DNA from: an uncultured Prevotella sp.
Lineage (GTDB): Bacteria > Bacteroidota > Bacteroidia > Bacteroidales > Bacteroidaceae
Direction of reading: 5' to 3'
Assembly: GCA_946999025.1 (NCBI GenBank)
Contig: CAMQBP010000001.1
Span: forward strand, 1 to 33,653
Length of the DNA stretch: 33,653 nucleotides
In this document: positions 23,809 through 31,775 of the stretch, in pieces
Layout of the letters: each line of letters begins with the position of its first letter
How positions within the stretch are numbered: the stretch's first letter is position 1
The notes under the pieces: generated by a model
What the model was told of the DNA's origin: nothing
The model's input: only the letters and a program-made list of their open reading frames with translations
The model's database searches: none
Program-made: the position numbers and the translations under genes

Positions 23809-24878
23809 TTTATTTGTTTTTGTCGGTAAATACTTGGTGTTGAGTTTCCCATCTTCTTGAAAAACTTCGTGAAATGCGACTGTGAGTTGAACCCCAGCGC
23901 GTACGCTATCTCTTGAACGGTCTTGCTGGTGGTGTCCAACAAGAACTTGCTTTCGTGAAAAACGTGTTCGTCAATGAGGGTCTTCGGCGTTTTCTGCACG
24001 ATGCGTTTGGTCACCTGTCCCAGGTAACGGGGACTCACATTCAGCATGTCGGCATAGAACCGCACATCATTGTTGGTGGCATAATGTGTCGATACGGCTT
24101 TCATGAACGCGTTGAGCAGCTCGCTTCCCCGTCCTTTCAGTTCACCCATCTCACTCATCTGCTGATGAATGTAAGCGTTGCCTCTACTGATGGCCTCTCT
24201 GAAATCATCTGTTTCGCCCAGAAAATAGGCGATGGCCGAGGTCAGGTTGCTGCCCAATCCGTGTGCGTTGGTTTGCCAAAGGGTGGGCGAGGGCTCCACA
24301 TGCATGTCGCCATCTTGCTGCCATGCGATGAAATCGTGGTCATCGCCGCTGTGCAACAACACGGCCCGGCACCCCATGTTCAACAGCTTTCTCATGCCGT
24401 TGACGATGTCGTCGTGAGTCTTGAACGGGCTGTTCAGCAAGTAGGCTGCGTCGTTTTGCTTTAAGATAACCAGCGAGCACAGCGGCAGCAGCTTGGTCTT
24501 GACGCTGTCAATCATCTCTGTTGGCATCAGCAGGTCGCCCTGGCTCGACGTCACTACCGGGTCGTAGATGAGTTTCAATGGTTGGCGTTTCGCCAAAATG
24601 CTCACCATGTTATCCAGAGTCTTCACGTTGCGAACCATACCAACCTTCACCACCGAGGGCTTGATGTCATCGACAAGTGCTTCCACCTGCTCTGCCACAA
24701 CATCGGCCGGGATGTCGTAAAAGCGCTGGATACCAAGCGTGTTCTGCATGGTGATTGACGTGATGACCGACACGGCATATCCGCCCAAGGACGTGATGAC
24801 CTTGATGTCGGCCTGGATTCCGGCTCCCCCAGAACCGTCAGAACCAGTGATTGTCAATATCGTGTTGCGCTGTTTCAT
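23805..24878 (-). CDS. ThiD/PdxK-like kinase domain fused to AraC-type DNA-binding domain
   Basis: A 357-residue single-frame fusion. Residues 4-235 match the ThiD (hydroxymethylpyrimidine kinase) / PdxK fold, with GSDGSGGAGIQAD at 12-24, SITMQNTLG at 41-49 and DPVVTSSQGD at 106-115. Residues about 265-357 are an AraC-family double helix-turn-helix (FYADMLNVSPRYLGQVTKR, then VQEIAYALGFNSQSHFTKFF). The kinase anion-hole motif GTGC of ThiD is GLGS here (207-210) and the NxxE region reads KQND, so catalysis is doubtful. It is the first gene of an operon with pdxS and pdxT. I infer a ligand-responsive regulator of vitamin B6 synthesis; a weakly active kinase is the alternative. The ATG at 24878 was chosen because an upstream TTG falls within a promoter box. 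Confidence 0.88.
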   Translation of the reverse strand: MKQRNTILTITGSDGSGGAGIQADIKVITSLGGYAVSVITSITMQNTLGIQRFYDIPADVVAEQVEALVDDIKPSVVKVGMVRNVKTLDNMVSILAKRQPLKLIYDPVVTSSQGDLLMPTEMIDSVKTKLLPLCSLVILKQNDAAYLLNSPFKTHDDIVNGMRKLLNMGCRAVLLHSGDDHDFIAWQQDGDMHVEPSPTLWQTNAHGLGSNLTSAIAYFLGETDDFREAISRGNAYIHQQMSEMGELKGRGSELLNAFMKAVSTHYATNNDVRFYADMLNVSPRYLGQVTKRIVQKTPKTLIDEHVFHESKFLLDTTSKTVQEIAYALGFNSQSHFTKFFKKMGNSTPSIYRQKQIK

Positions 24879-24894
24879 GCTACGTCGGCCCCTG

Positions 24895-24909
24895 ATGGTG
24901 TGGCACCAT
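24895..24909 (-). promoter_or_regulatory. Palindrome in the leader of the kinase-AraC gene
   Basis: ATGGTG and CACCAT form a perfect 6-base inverted repeat around a 3-base spacer, 17 bases upstream of the start codon. It could be an operator or a small hairpin near the ribosome-binding region. The AraC-type protein encoded just downstream is a candidate ligand; this is inference. Confidence 0.4.
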
Positions 24910-24956
24910 GCGCGCCGATTGTCAGATACAAAGGAAAACAAAAAAAGCGAGTTGTA

Positions 24957-24964
24957 CAAATATA
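24957..24964 (-). promoter_or_regulatory. Candidate -7 box of the kinase-AraC/pdxS/pdxT operon
   Basis: TATATTTG on the minus strand matches TAnnTTTG and would give a leader of about 70 bases. No good -33 TTTG is seen at the usual distance, which would fit a promoter that depends on an activator. Confidence 0.35.
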
Positions 24965-25027
24965 GTTCTCATTATGACAATGAAAAGGTTGTTTTGTGCA
25001 AGTCGTGGCCCTGCAGGCAAGGTGAAA

Positions 25028-25119
25028 TTTTCTTGACAAAGCCTTCTTCATAACTCGCGTATTCGCAGCCTCACGCCCCTTTGCTCGCAAATACGGCCAG
25101 GATTTCGCATGTTTGTAAG
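25028..25119 (+). repeat. Intergenic hairpin repeat, copy C
   Basis: TTTTCTTGACAA (25028-25039) is followed by the arms CGTATT (25058-25063) and AATACG (25090-25095) and by TTTGTAAG ending at 25119. The 38-base arm-to-arm span and the 24-base distance to the tail are identical to copies A and B, while most of the loop differs. Confidence 0.7.
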
Positions 25120-25729
25120 GCATTTGTGTTCAGTGTGTTGTCGCATTTTGTCAAGGCTTCTTACTTTCTATAGCTATGCTTTTTCCTTCCAATAGTATAG
25201 CTTTTGCTCCTCAAACCCTTTGCTTTAATCACTCAATGACATGGCAATTGGCGACCAAAAGTGCATAAAAGAGTGGAAATAGCATGGAGATTGGCCGTAA
25301 AAGGGCATGAACAACCCGTCAAAACTCTCGTCACTGCATCTGAATTTCCCTTTCCTTCTTCTGGAAGGAGCGTGCTTGAAGTGTTAAAAAACGGTTGGTT
25401 TTCTTGACAAAATCAGGTTTTTGAAAATTATAAGTCAGCTGGGTCTGGTCGTTTTGTGGATAATCATTAGTTTGGGTTGTGATGTTTTTCAAGTACATGA
25501 TGTGCAGTTTTGTTTTTTTAAATAACAAAGCTATTTTTCGTGTTGAAAATGCTTTACCTGGTTCAGCAGAATGAAAGATATGTTGCATCTTAGGAAGCAA
25601 TTTGTGCGCAGTTGGGCTTACATCCCGATTGAGGCAAACAATAGCAATTGATTTTTACCGATAAATAGTGAATAAAGAAGCTTTAATTGTAAAAGAAAGT
25701 TAAAAACAGTGTTATACTTTTAATACAAC

Positions 25730-25760
25730 TTGCGTTTATAGTTTTTTTAACTTATATTTG
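25730..25760 (+). promoter_or_regulatory. Promoter of the SusC/SusD operon
   Basis: TTG (25730-25732) is followed by 20 bases and then TATATTTG (25753-25760), a good Bacteroidetes promoter match. The implied leader of about 130 bases before the ATG at 25898 is long and AT-rich, leaving room for post-transcriptional control. Confidence 0.6.
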
Positions 25761-25897
25761 TCAAATATATTTAGGCAGATTAAAATTTCGTTTGTTGTTA
25801 TTTATGATGTTTTTACTTTTAATTTATAATTCTTGGTATGGGATAGAATAAAATATTCAATAATGGTTAAACTGGGAGTAAACTTAACTTGAAAAAT

Positions 25898-28800
25898 ATG
25901 AAACAAAAATTAACGATTTTGCTTGTGAATTTGTTTCTCTGTATGGGAGTGGCAAATGCTCAGACGCTGATTAATGGTACGGTCACCTCTGCGGATGATG
26001 GCCAACCAGTGATTGGAGCATCTGTTATGATTGTCGGAACAAAGACGGGCGTGGTAACTAACGTAGAAGGTAAGTTTTCGCTTACATCTACCAAGAAAAA
26101 TCCTATGATTACGGTGACGTACATAGGAATGAAAACGCAGACCCTGCGCGGTACGCAAAACATGAAGATTGTGTTGCAGTCGGATGCGCAGAAAGTAGAG
26201 GAAGTAGTGGTGACTGGTATGCAGAAGATTGACAAACGCCTCTTTACCGGTGCCTCCACCAAACTGAATGCCGAGGATGCGAAGATAGACGGCATGGCCG
26301 ATATCAGCCGATCGTTAGAGGGTCGCGCGGCAGGTGTCTCCGTACAAAACGTGACGGGAACCTTCGGTACCGCGCCCAAGATTCGTGTACGTGGTGCCAC
26401 CTCTATATATGGTAGCAGCAAACCACTGTGGGTGGTTGATGGTGTCATTATGGAGGATGTAGAGAATGTCAGTGCTGACCAGCTCTCCTCGGGTGATGCC
26501 AATACGCTGATTTCTTCGGCCATCGCCGGACTGAACGCCGATGACATCGAGAGTTTCCAAATCTTGAAAGACGGTTCGGCCACCTCTATTTATGGTGCAC
26601 GCGCCATGGCTGGCGTGATTGTCGTTACCACCAAGAAAGGAAAAGCAGGGCAGGCACACATTAATTATAGTGGCGAGTACACCATGAGGCTGGTACCTTC
26701 GTATGCCGAGTTCAACATCATGAACTCGCAGGATCAGATGGCCGTGTACCAGGAGTTGTTCCTCAAGGGATATCTTCCTTATGCAGGAACTTCCAACGCC
26801 TCTGACTCGGGTGTCTATGGAAAAATGTACCAGATGCTGAGCCAGTATGACGTGCGGACAGGGCAGTTTGCTTTGGAGAACACTCCGAAAGCCATTGCCG
26901 AATATCTTCGTGAGGCAGAGTATCGCAACACCGACTGGTTTGCCCAGCTGTTCTCAACCAATATCATGCACAACCATTCGGTCAGCATTTCTTCGGGAAC
27001 GGACAAATCGCAGACGTATGCCTCGGTGAGTGCCATGTTTGACCCGGGCTGGACAGAGCAGAGCAAGGTGCAACGTTACACGGCTAATGTCAATTCGTCG
27101 TTCGACATTTTGAGAAAGGTGAACTTCAGTTTGATAGCCAATGCCTCCTACCGTAAACAGCGCGCACCGGGTACCCTCAGTTCGTCGGTGGATGCTGTAT
27201 CGGGTGAGGTGAAGCGCGACTTCGATATCAACCCTTACTCTTACGCACTGAACACCTCGCGCGCCTTAGATGCAAATACATTCTATACCCGCAATTATGC
27301 GCCGTTCAACATCATGCATGAGTTGGAGAACAATTATCTGGATCTTAATGTCATCAACTTCCGTGTTCAAGGCCGTTTGACCTATAAGCCCATCACACCT
27401 GTTGAACTCACAGTGCTGGGAGCGGTGAAGTACGATGCGACCTCAAACGAGCACAACATACTTGATGCCTCGAACCAAGCCATGGCTTACCGGGCAATGG
27501 GTACGTCGACCATCCGTGACAAGAATCCGTTCTTGTACAGAGATCCCGAGAACCTTACGGCCCTGCCTGTGACGGTTATGCCTTATGGCGGTATCATGGA
27601 ACGCACCGACAACCGTATGTTTGGATTCGACTTCCGTGCCACCGCGGCCTACAACAATGTCTTTGCTGAGGATCACATCGTGAACCTGTATGGGGGATTG
27701 GAAACCAATAGCTATGACCGCCACAAGACATGGTTCCGCGGATGGGGCATGCAGTACCAAATGGGTGAAATCCCAAACTATGCCTATCAGGTATTCAAGA
27801 AGAGCAAGGAAGAGGGCGCCGACTACTATTCGCTGCGTAACACGCATGTGCGCAGTGCCGCTTTCTTTGCAAACGCCACCTATTCATGGAAAGGACGCTA
27901 TACGCTGAATGGAACCTATCGATACGAAGGTACCAACGGACTGGGTATGTCAAGACAGGCACGATGGCTCCCAACATGGAATATCTCTGGGGCTTGGAAC
28001 GCACACGAAGAACCTTGGTTTGAGAAACTTAGGCCGGCATTAAGCCACCTCACTTTGAAAGCATCTTATTCACTGACGGCAGACCGCCCCTCGGTAACCA
28101 ATGCACAGGCCGTCATCGGCAGCTTCACGCCGTGGAGATACATCACCAGGGACAGCGAGTCGGGGCTATATATAGACGATGCGGCCAACCCCAATCTAAC
28201 TTATGAGAAGAAAAAGGAATGGAACTTTGGCTTGGAGGCAGGCTTCTTGTCAAACCGAATCAATTTTGCAGTCGACGTGTATTCGCGTGACAATTACGAC
28301 TTGATTGGGCTTGCCACTACGGCAGGTACCGATGGCTTTGTACGTAAATATGGAAATATCGCCTCGATGGAATCAAATGGTCTGGAGATAAGCTTGAGCA
28401 CCACGAACATCAAGACGAAAAACTTCTCGTGGACAACCAGTCTCATCTACTCATACGTGCATAACGAGGTGACAGATTTGGAAACCTCTACACGTGTCAT
28501 CGACCTGGTGAGTGGAGGCGGATTTGCACGCGAGGGCTATCCCGTTAGGGCTCTGTTCTCTGTTCCATTTGCAGGATTGAATGGCGAGGGACTTCCCACG
28601 TTCACCAATTGGGATGGTACAACCACTGTGTCGGGCATCTATTTCCAGAATAGTAAGAAAGAGCAGCTTGATTTCTTGAAATATGAAGGACCTACAGATC
28701 CCACTACCACTGGCTCGTTGGGAAACATATTCCGATATAAGGGACTGAGCATGAATGTATTCATTACCTATTCCTTTGGAAACGTGGTAAGGCTGGATCC

Positions 28801-29215
28801 TGTGTTCAAGGCATATTACAATGACCTGACTTCAACCCCAAAAGAGTTCAAGAACCGCTGGATGACGGCAGGAGAGGAGAAAACAACAGACATCCCAGCG
28901 ATTGCCACACAACGGCAGAACTGGAACGACACCGACCTGCGTATTGCCTACAACTCCTATAATTTCTCCACGGCGCGTATCGCCAAGGGCGACTTTATCC
29001 GCATGAAAGAGATATCTTTGGGATACGATTTCCCAAAGTCCCTGTACGGTGCTATCGGTTTGAACAACCTTTCCCTGAAGTTGCAGGCTACGAACCTCTT
29101 CTTGATTTATGCTGACAAGAAACTCAACGGACAAGATCCCGAGTTCTTCAATACGGGTGGTGTTGCCGTTCCCGTTCCGAAGCAGTTTACACTTACCTTG
29201 CGATTAGGAATTTAA
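25898..29215 (+). CDS. SusC/RagA family TonB-dependent outer membrane transporter
   Basis: A 1105-residue outer membrane importer. A signal peptide occupies about residues 1-21 (ending GVANA). A carboxypeptidase-regulatory-like domain follows at about 25-105 (INGTVTSADDGQPVIGASV). A TonB-box-like VEEVVVTGMQ precedes the plug domain at about 110-250, which includes KIRVRGATSIYG, PLWVVDGV and GSATSIYGARAMAGVIVVTTKKG. The rest is a large beta-barrel ending in FTLTLRLGI with a terminal aromatic/hydrophobic pattern. It pairs with the SusD-like lipoprotein 14 bases downstream. The ATG at 25898 starts a normal signal peptide; a TTG nine bases upstream is less likely. Confidence 0.96.
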   Translation: MKQKLTILLVNLFLCMGVANAQTLINGTVTSADDGQPVIGASVMIVGTKTGVVTNVEGKFSLTSTKKNPMITVTYIGMKTQTLRGTQNMKIVLQSDAQKVEEVVVTGMQKIDKRLFTGASTKLNAEDAKIDGMADISRSLEGRAAGVSVQNVTGTFGTAPKIRVRGATSIYGSSKPLWVVDGVIMEDVENVSADQLSSGDANTLISSAIAGLNADDIESFQILKDGSATSIYGARAMAGVIVVTTKKGKAGQAHINYSGEYTMRLVPSYAEFNIMNSQDQMAVYQELFLKGYLPYAGTSNASDSGVYGKMYQMLSQYDVRTGQFALENTPKAIAEYLREAEYRNTDWFAQLFSTNIMHNHSVSISSGTDKSQTYASVSAMFDPGWTEQSKVQRYTANVNSSFDILRKVNFSLIANASYRKQRAPGTLSSSVDAVSGEVKRDFDINPYSYALNTSRALDANTFYTRNYAPFNIMHELENNYLDLNVINFRVQGRLTYKPITPVELTVLGAVKYDATSNEHNILDASNQAMAYRAMGTSTIRDKNPFLYRDPENLTALPVTVMPYGGIMERTDNRMFGFDFRATAAYNNVFAEDHIVNLYGGLETNSYDRHKTWFRGWGMQYQMGEIPNYAYQVFKKSKEEGADYYSLRNTHVRSAAFFANATYSWKGRYTLNGTYRYEGTNGLGMSRQARWLPTWNISGAWNAHEEPWFEKLRPALSHLTLKASYSLTADRPSVTNAQAVIGSFTPWRYITRDSESGLYIDDAANPNLTYEKKKEWNFGLEAGFLSNRINFAVDVYSRDNYDLIGLATTAGTDGFVRKYGNIASMESNGLEISLSTTNIKTKNFSWTTSLIYSYVHNEVTDLETSTRVIDLVSGGGFAREGYPVRALFSVPFAGLNGEGLPTFTNWDGTTTVSGIYFQNSKKEQLDFLKYEGPTDPTTTGSLGNIFRYKGLSMNVFITYSFGNVVRLDPVFKAYYNDLTSTPKEFKNRWMTAGEEKTTDIPAIATQRQNWNDTDLRIAYNSYNFSTARIAKGDFIRMKEISLGYDFPKSLYGAIGLNNLSLKLQATNLFLIYADKKLNGQDPEFFNTGGVAVPVPKQFTLTLRLGI

Positions 29216-29229
29216 AAACATTTATCGAT

Positions 29230-30834
29230 ATGAGAACAATGAGATCTATATACCATACATTTATCCTGGCTTTGGGTGTTGCAGCACTCACAGGATGCGA
29301 TAATTTTTTGGACGTGATGCCCGACAACCGTACTATTGTGGACGATGAGGTGAAGGTAAAGGACCTGCTTGTTTCGGCCTATCCTACCCACACCTATCAG
29401 ATTTTCACAGAACTGATGTCTGACAATGTTGACGAGTATCCCAATACCTATACAGACCGATTCGTTGATGAGTTCTATGCTTGGAAAGATCCCACGGAGA
29501 ACAACAATGAGTCGCCCGAGAACTATTGGCAGGATGCCTACAACGCTATTACCACGGCCAACAACGCACTCGATGCTATTGACAAGCTGGGAGGTCCAAC
29601 CACCCCTATGTTGCGTGAGAGCATGGGTGAGGCATTGATGGTTCGAGCATACGGACATTTCATGCTGGTGAACATCTTCTGCAAAAACTACAACGCAGCC
29701 ACGTCCGACAAGGATTTGGGTATCCCACTGATGTATGAAACAGGTTCGCTGATTGGGCAGGTCCCCGATAGGGGAACGGTTGCCGATGTGTACAAGTCGA
29801 TAGATGCGGATATCCAGAAAGCCCTTCCGCTGGTTGGCGACAGTCATCTCAGTGTGCCTAAGTATCATTTTAATGTGGGTGCCGCTTATGCGTTTGCTGC
29901 ACGTTTCTATCTATATTATGAAAAATGGGACAAGGCCATTGAGTATGCCAATAAGTGCTTGGGAGGCAATCCAGCGTCGTTACTAAGAGACTGGGCAAAT
30001 GCGGCTAAGCTGCCCTCTAAATTTGATGTACGTTCACAACATTATGTTTCATCAGAGCTGAATTGCAATCTTTTACTGGCTACGGGATTTTCACATGGCG
30101 GGTTAGCGTACGGACCATACAAAACTTGGAAGAAATACGCGCATGGCACCTATATCTCTACCAATGAACTTGGCGGAGCTCAAAACATCTGGGGTGGCAG
30201 CACGAGGCTCTACGATGCTCCTCACACCTATCCAGGAACAGGCTATAGTTACGTGATTTACTGGCGCGTACCTGCTTTGTTTGAGTACACTGACCCTGTG
30301 GCAGGTATAGGTTACAGCAAGTCTATATTTACTTTGCTCACCACCGACGAGTGTCTGTTGAATCGTGCAGAGGCCTACATTATGACCAAAAAGTTTGACC
30401 AGGCAGCAGCCGATTTGACCCTATGGATGCAGAATGCCACCAAGTCGAAGATGGTGCTCACGCCCAAGAAGATCGAGGAATTCTATAATAAGGCGAAGTA
30501 CAGTTATGATGACAAGGAAAGTCCATTGGCCTCGACCATCAAGAAGCATTTGCACCCTGCGTTCACAATCGATAAAGAAGGCAGCACGCAGGAAGCTATG
30601 TTGCAGTGTGTGCTTGGCTTCCGCCGATTGGAAACCATTCATCAAGGCATCCGTTGGTTCGACATCAAGCGTTACGGTATAGAATATCCGCGCCGCAAGA
30701 TCTCTACGGCAGGAGACCCCGTGGAGAAGACGGATTTCCTTTCTAAGGACGATGAGAGGCGGGCACTCCAGTTGCCATCCAAGGTAATTGATGCAGGTGT
30801 AAAGCCTAATCCGAGAAAAACAACTAAAAAATAA
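29230..30834 (+). CDS. SusD/RagB family nutrient-binding lipoprotein
   Basis: A 534-residue surface lipoprotein that forms the lid over its SusC partner and captures substrate. The signal peptide ends in lipobox LTGC (Cys23), followed by DNFLDVMPDN, typical of the family. A TPR-like helical scaffold is visible, including ENYWQDAYNAITTANNALDAID near 97-118 and the conserved GEALMVRAYGHFMLVNIF near 133-150. LNRAEAYIM at about 377-385 and the C-terminal region with LGFRRLETIHQGIRWFDIKRYG also fit RagB/SusD proteins. Substrate class cannot be read from sequence; the neighbours suggest protein or peptide rather than glycan. Confidence 0.95.
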   Translation: MRTMRSIYHTFILALGVAALTGCDNFLDVMPDNRTIVDDEVKVKDLLVSAYPTHTYQIFTELMSDNVDEYPNTYTDRFVDEFYAWKDPTENNNESPENYWQDAYNAITTANNALDAIDKLGGPTTPMLRESMGEALMVRAYGHFMLVNIFCKNYNAATSDKDLGIPLMYETGSLIGQVPDRGTVADVYKSIDADIQKALPLVGDSHLSVPKYHFNVGAAYAFAARFYLYYEKWDKAIEYANKCLGGNPASLLRDWANAAKLPSKFDVRSQHYVSSELNCNLLLATGFSHGGLAYGPYKTWKKYAHGTYISTNELGGAQNIWGGSTRLYDAPHTYPGTGYSYVIYWRVPALFEYTDPVAGIGYSKSIFTLLTTDECLLNRAEAYIMTKKFDQAAADLTLWMQNATKSKMVLTPKKIEEFYNKAKYSYDDKESPLASTIKKHLHPAFTIDKEGSTQEAMLQCVLGFRRLETIHQGIRWFDIKRYGIEYPRRKISTAGDPVEKTDFLSKDDERRALQLPSKVIDAGVKPNPRKTTKK

Positions 30835-30851
30835 TTTTCAAGAGTATCATT

Positions 30852-31760
30852 ATGAATGTGAAAAAATTATCAATATACAGTCTTGCGTTGCTGCTAAGTG
30901 TGACCGCTTTCACGTCGTGTTCCGAAGATGAACTAAGCGACGAGAGCATCATCACCGTCGACGACGTTGACTACACAGAGTTTGACTATTGGCTGAAAGC
31001 TAATTTTATCAATACCTACAACATTGATTTGAAATATCGCTTTCAAGATATTGAGTCAGACCATGACTACTATTTGATTCCTGCTAACTATGAGCAGTCG
31101 GTGAAGCTGGCTCACGTCATCAAGTACGCCGTGCTTGAAGCCTTTGACGAGGCAGCCGGTATCAACTTCACTCGCAGTAACTTTCCCAAGCAAATTTATC
31201 TGGTTGGGAACTGGGAGTTCAAGAACAACGGCACGTTTGTACTGGGTACTGCCGAGGGAGGCAAGAAGGTTTTCCTGGCAGGCGTGAATCATTTAAACGA
31301 GAACCTTGGAAGTGTGTCTTCGCTGAATCATTATTATCTGAAGACGGTCTACCATGAGTTCACGCATATTCTTAACCAGACAAAAGATTATCCGGCCGAC
31401 TACCAGCTGATCACCTCCACAGGTTATGTGGCAGGCGAGTGGAGTGATCCTCCGTACAATGGAAGTAATTATTGCCTGGAGCATGGCTTCATTTCTTCCT
31501 ATGCGCAGCATTCTCATGGTGAGGACTTTGCCGAAATGGTTTCAATTTATGTAACCAATACCGCCGAGCAGTGGGATGCATTGATGAAAAAGGCAGGCGA
31601 AGAAGGATCTGGACTGATTGCTTCGAAACTCTCCATCGTGAAAGACTATATGGAAAAGGCATGGGGAATCGATATGGATGAGCTGCGAAAGATTGTACTC
31701 AGGCGCGAGGCTGAAGTTGTTGACGGAAAGGTCGACTTGTTGGATTTGACAGTAAAATAA
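30852..31760 (+). CDS. Putative zinc metallopeptidase lipoprotein
   Basis: A 302-residue predicted surface lipoprotein peptidase. The signal peptide ends in lipobox FTSC (Cys23). The zinc-binding HEFTH lies at 168-172, and GEDFAEM at 223-229 offers a downstream acidic third ligand or helix motif. This fits the Bacteroidota family of putative zinc-binding metallopeptidases often found in SusC/SusD loci. It starts 17 bases after the susD-like stop. Proteolysis of a bound polypeptide, or maturation of a locus partner, is inferred. Confidence 0.85.
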   Translation: MNVKKLSIYSLALLLSVTAFTSCSEDELSDESIITVDDVDYTEFDYWLKANFINTYNIDLKYRFQDIESDHDYYLIPANYEQSVKLAHVIKYAVLEAFDEAAGINFTRSNFPKQIYLVGNWEFKNNGTFVLGTAEGGKKVFLAGVNHLNENLGSVSSLNHYYLKTVYHEFTHILNQTKDYPADYQLITSTGYVAGEWSDPPYNGSNYCLEHGFISSYAQHSHGEDFAEMVSIYVTNTAEQWDALMKKAGEEGSGLIASKLSIVKDYMEKAWGIDMDELRKIVLRREAEVVDGKVDLLDLTVK

Positions 31761-31775
31761 CGAGAGGAGACTATT

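Larger units (their letters stand above)
24879..25897. other. Long non-coding gap with repeat copy C
   Basis: About 1 kb between divergent operons. It holds a palindrome and candidate -7 box of the pdx operon (24895-24964), repeat copy C (25028-25119), ATGCTTTTT-like motifs (about 25165-25220), a second TTTTCTTGACAA at 25399-25410, and then a strongly AT-rich stretch with the SusC operon promoter. Short open frames here have no family resemblance and are not called. Confidence 0.6.

Noticed and set aside
24879..24959. 27-residue N-terminal extension of the kinase-AraC fusion
   Set aside because: Would start from TTG inside the TATATTTG box and is unlike any ThiD N-terminus. Similar TTG extensions were dismissed for the genes at 4538, 12686, 13402 and 25898.
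24875..25123. 82-codon minus-strand frame containing ANTRV
   Set aside because: Runs through the hairpin repeat and the pdx promoter region; same repeat-derived residues and no protein family.
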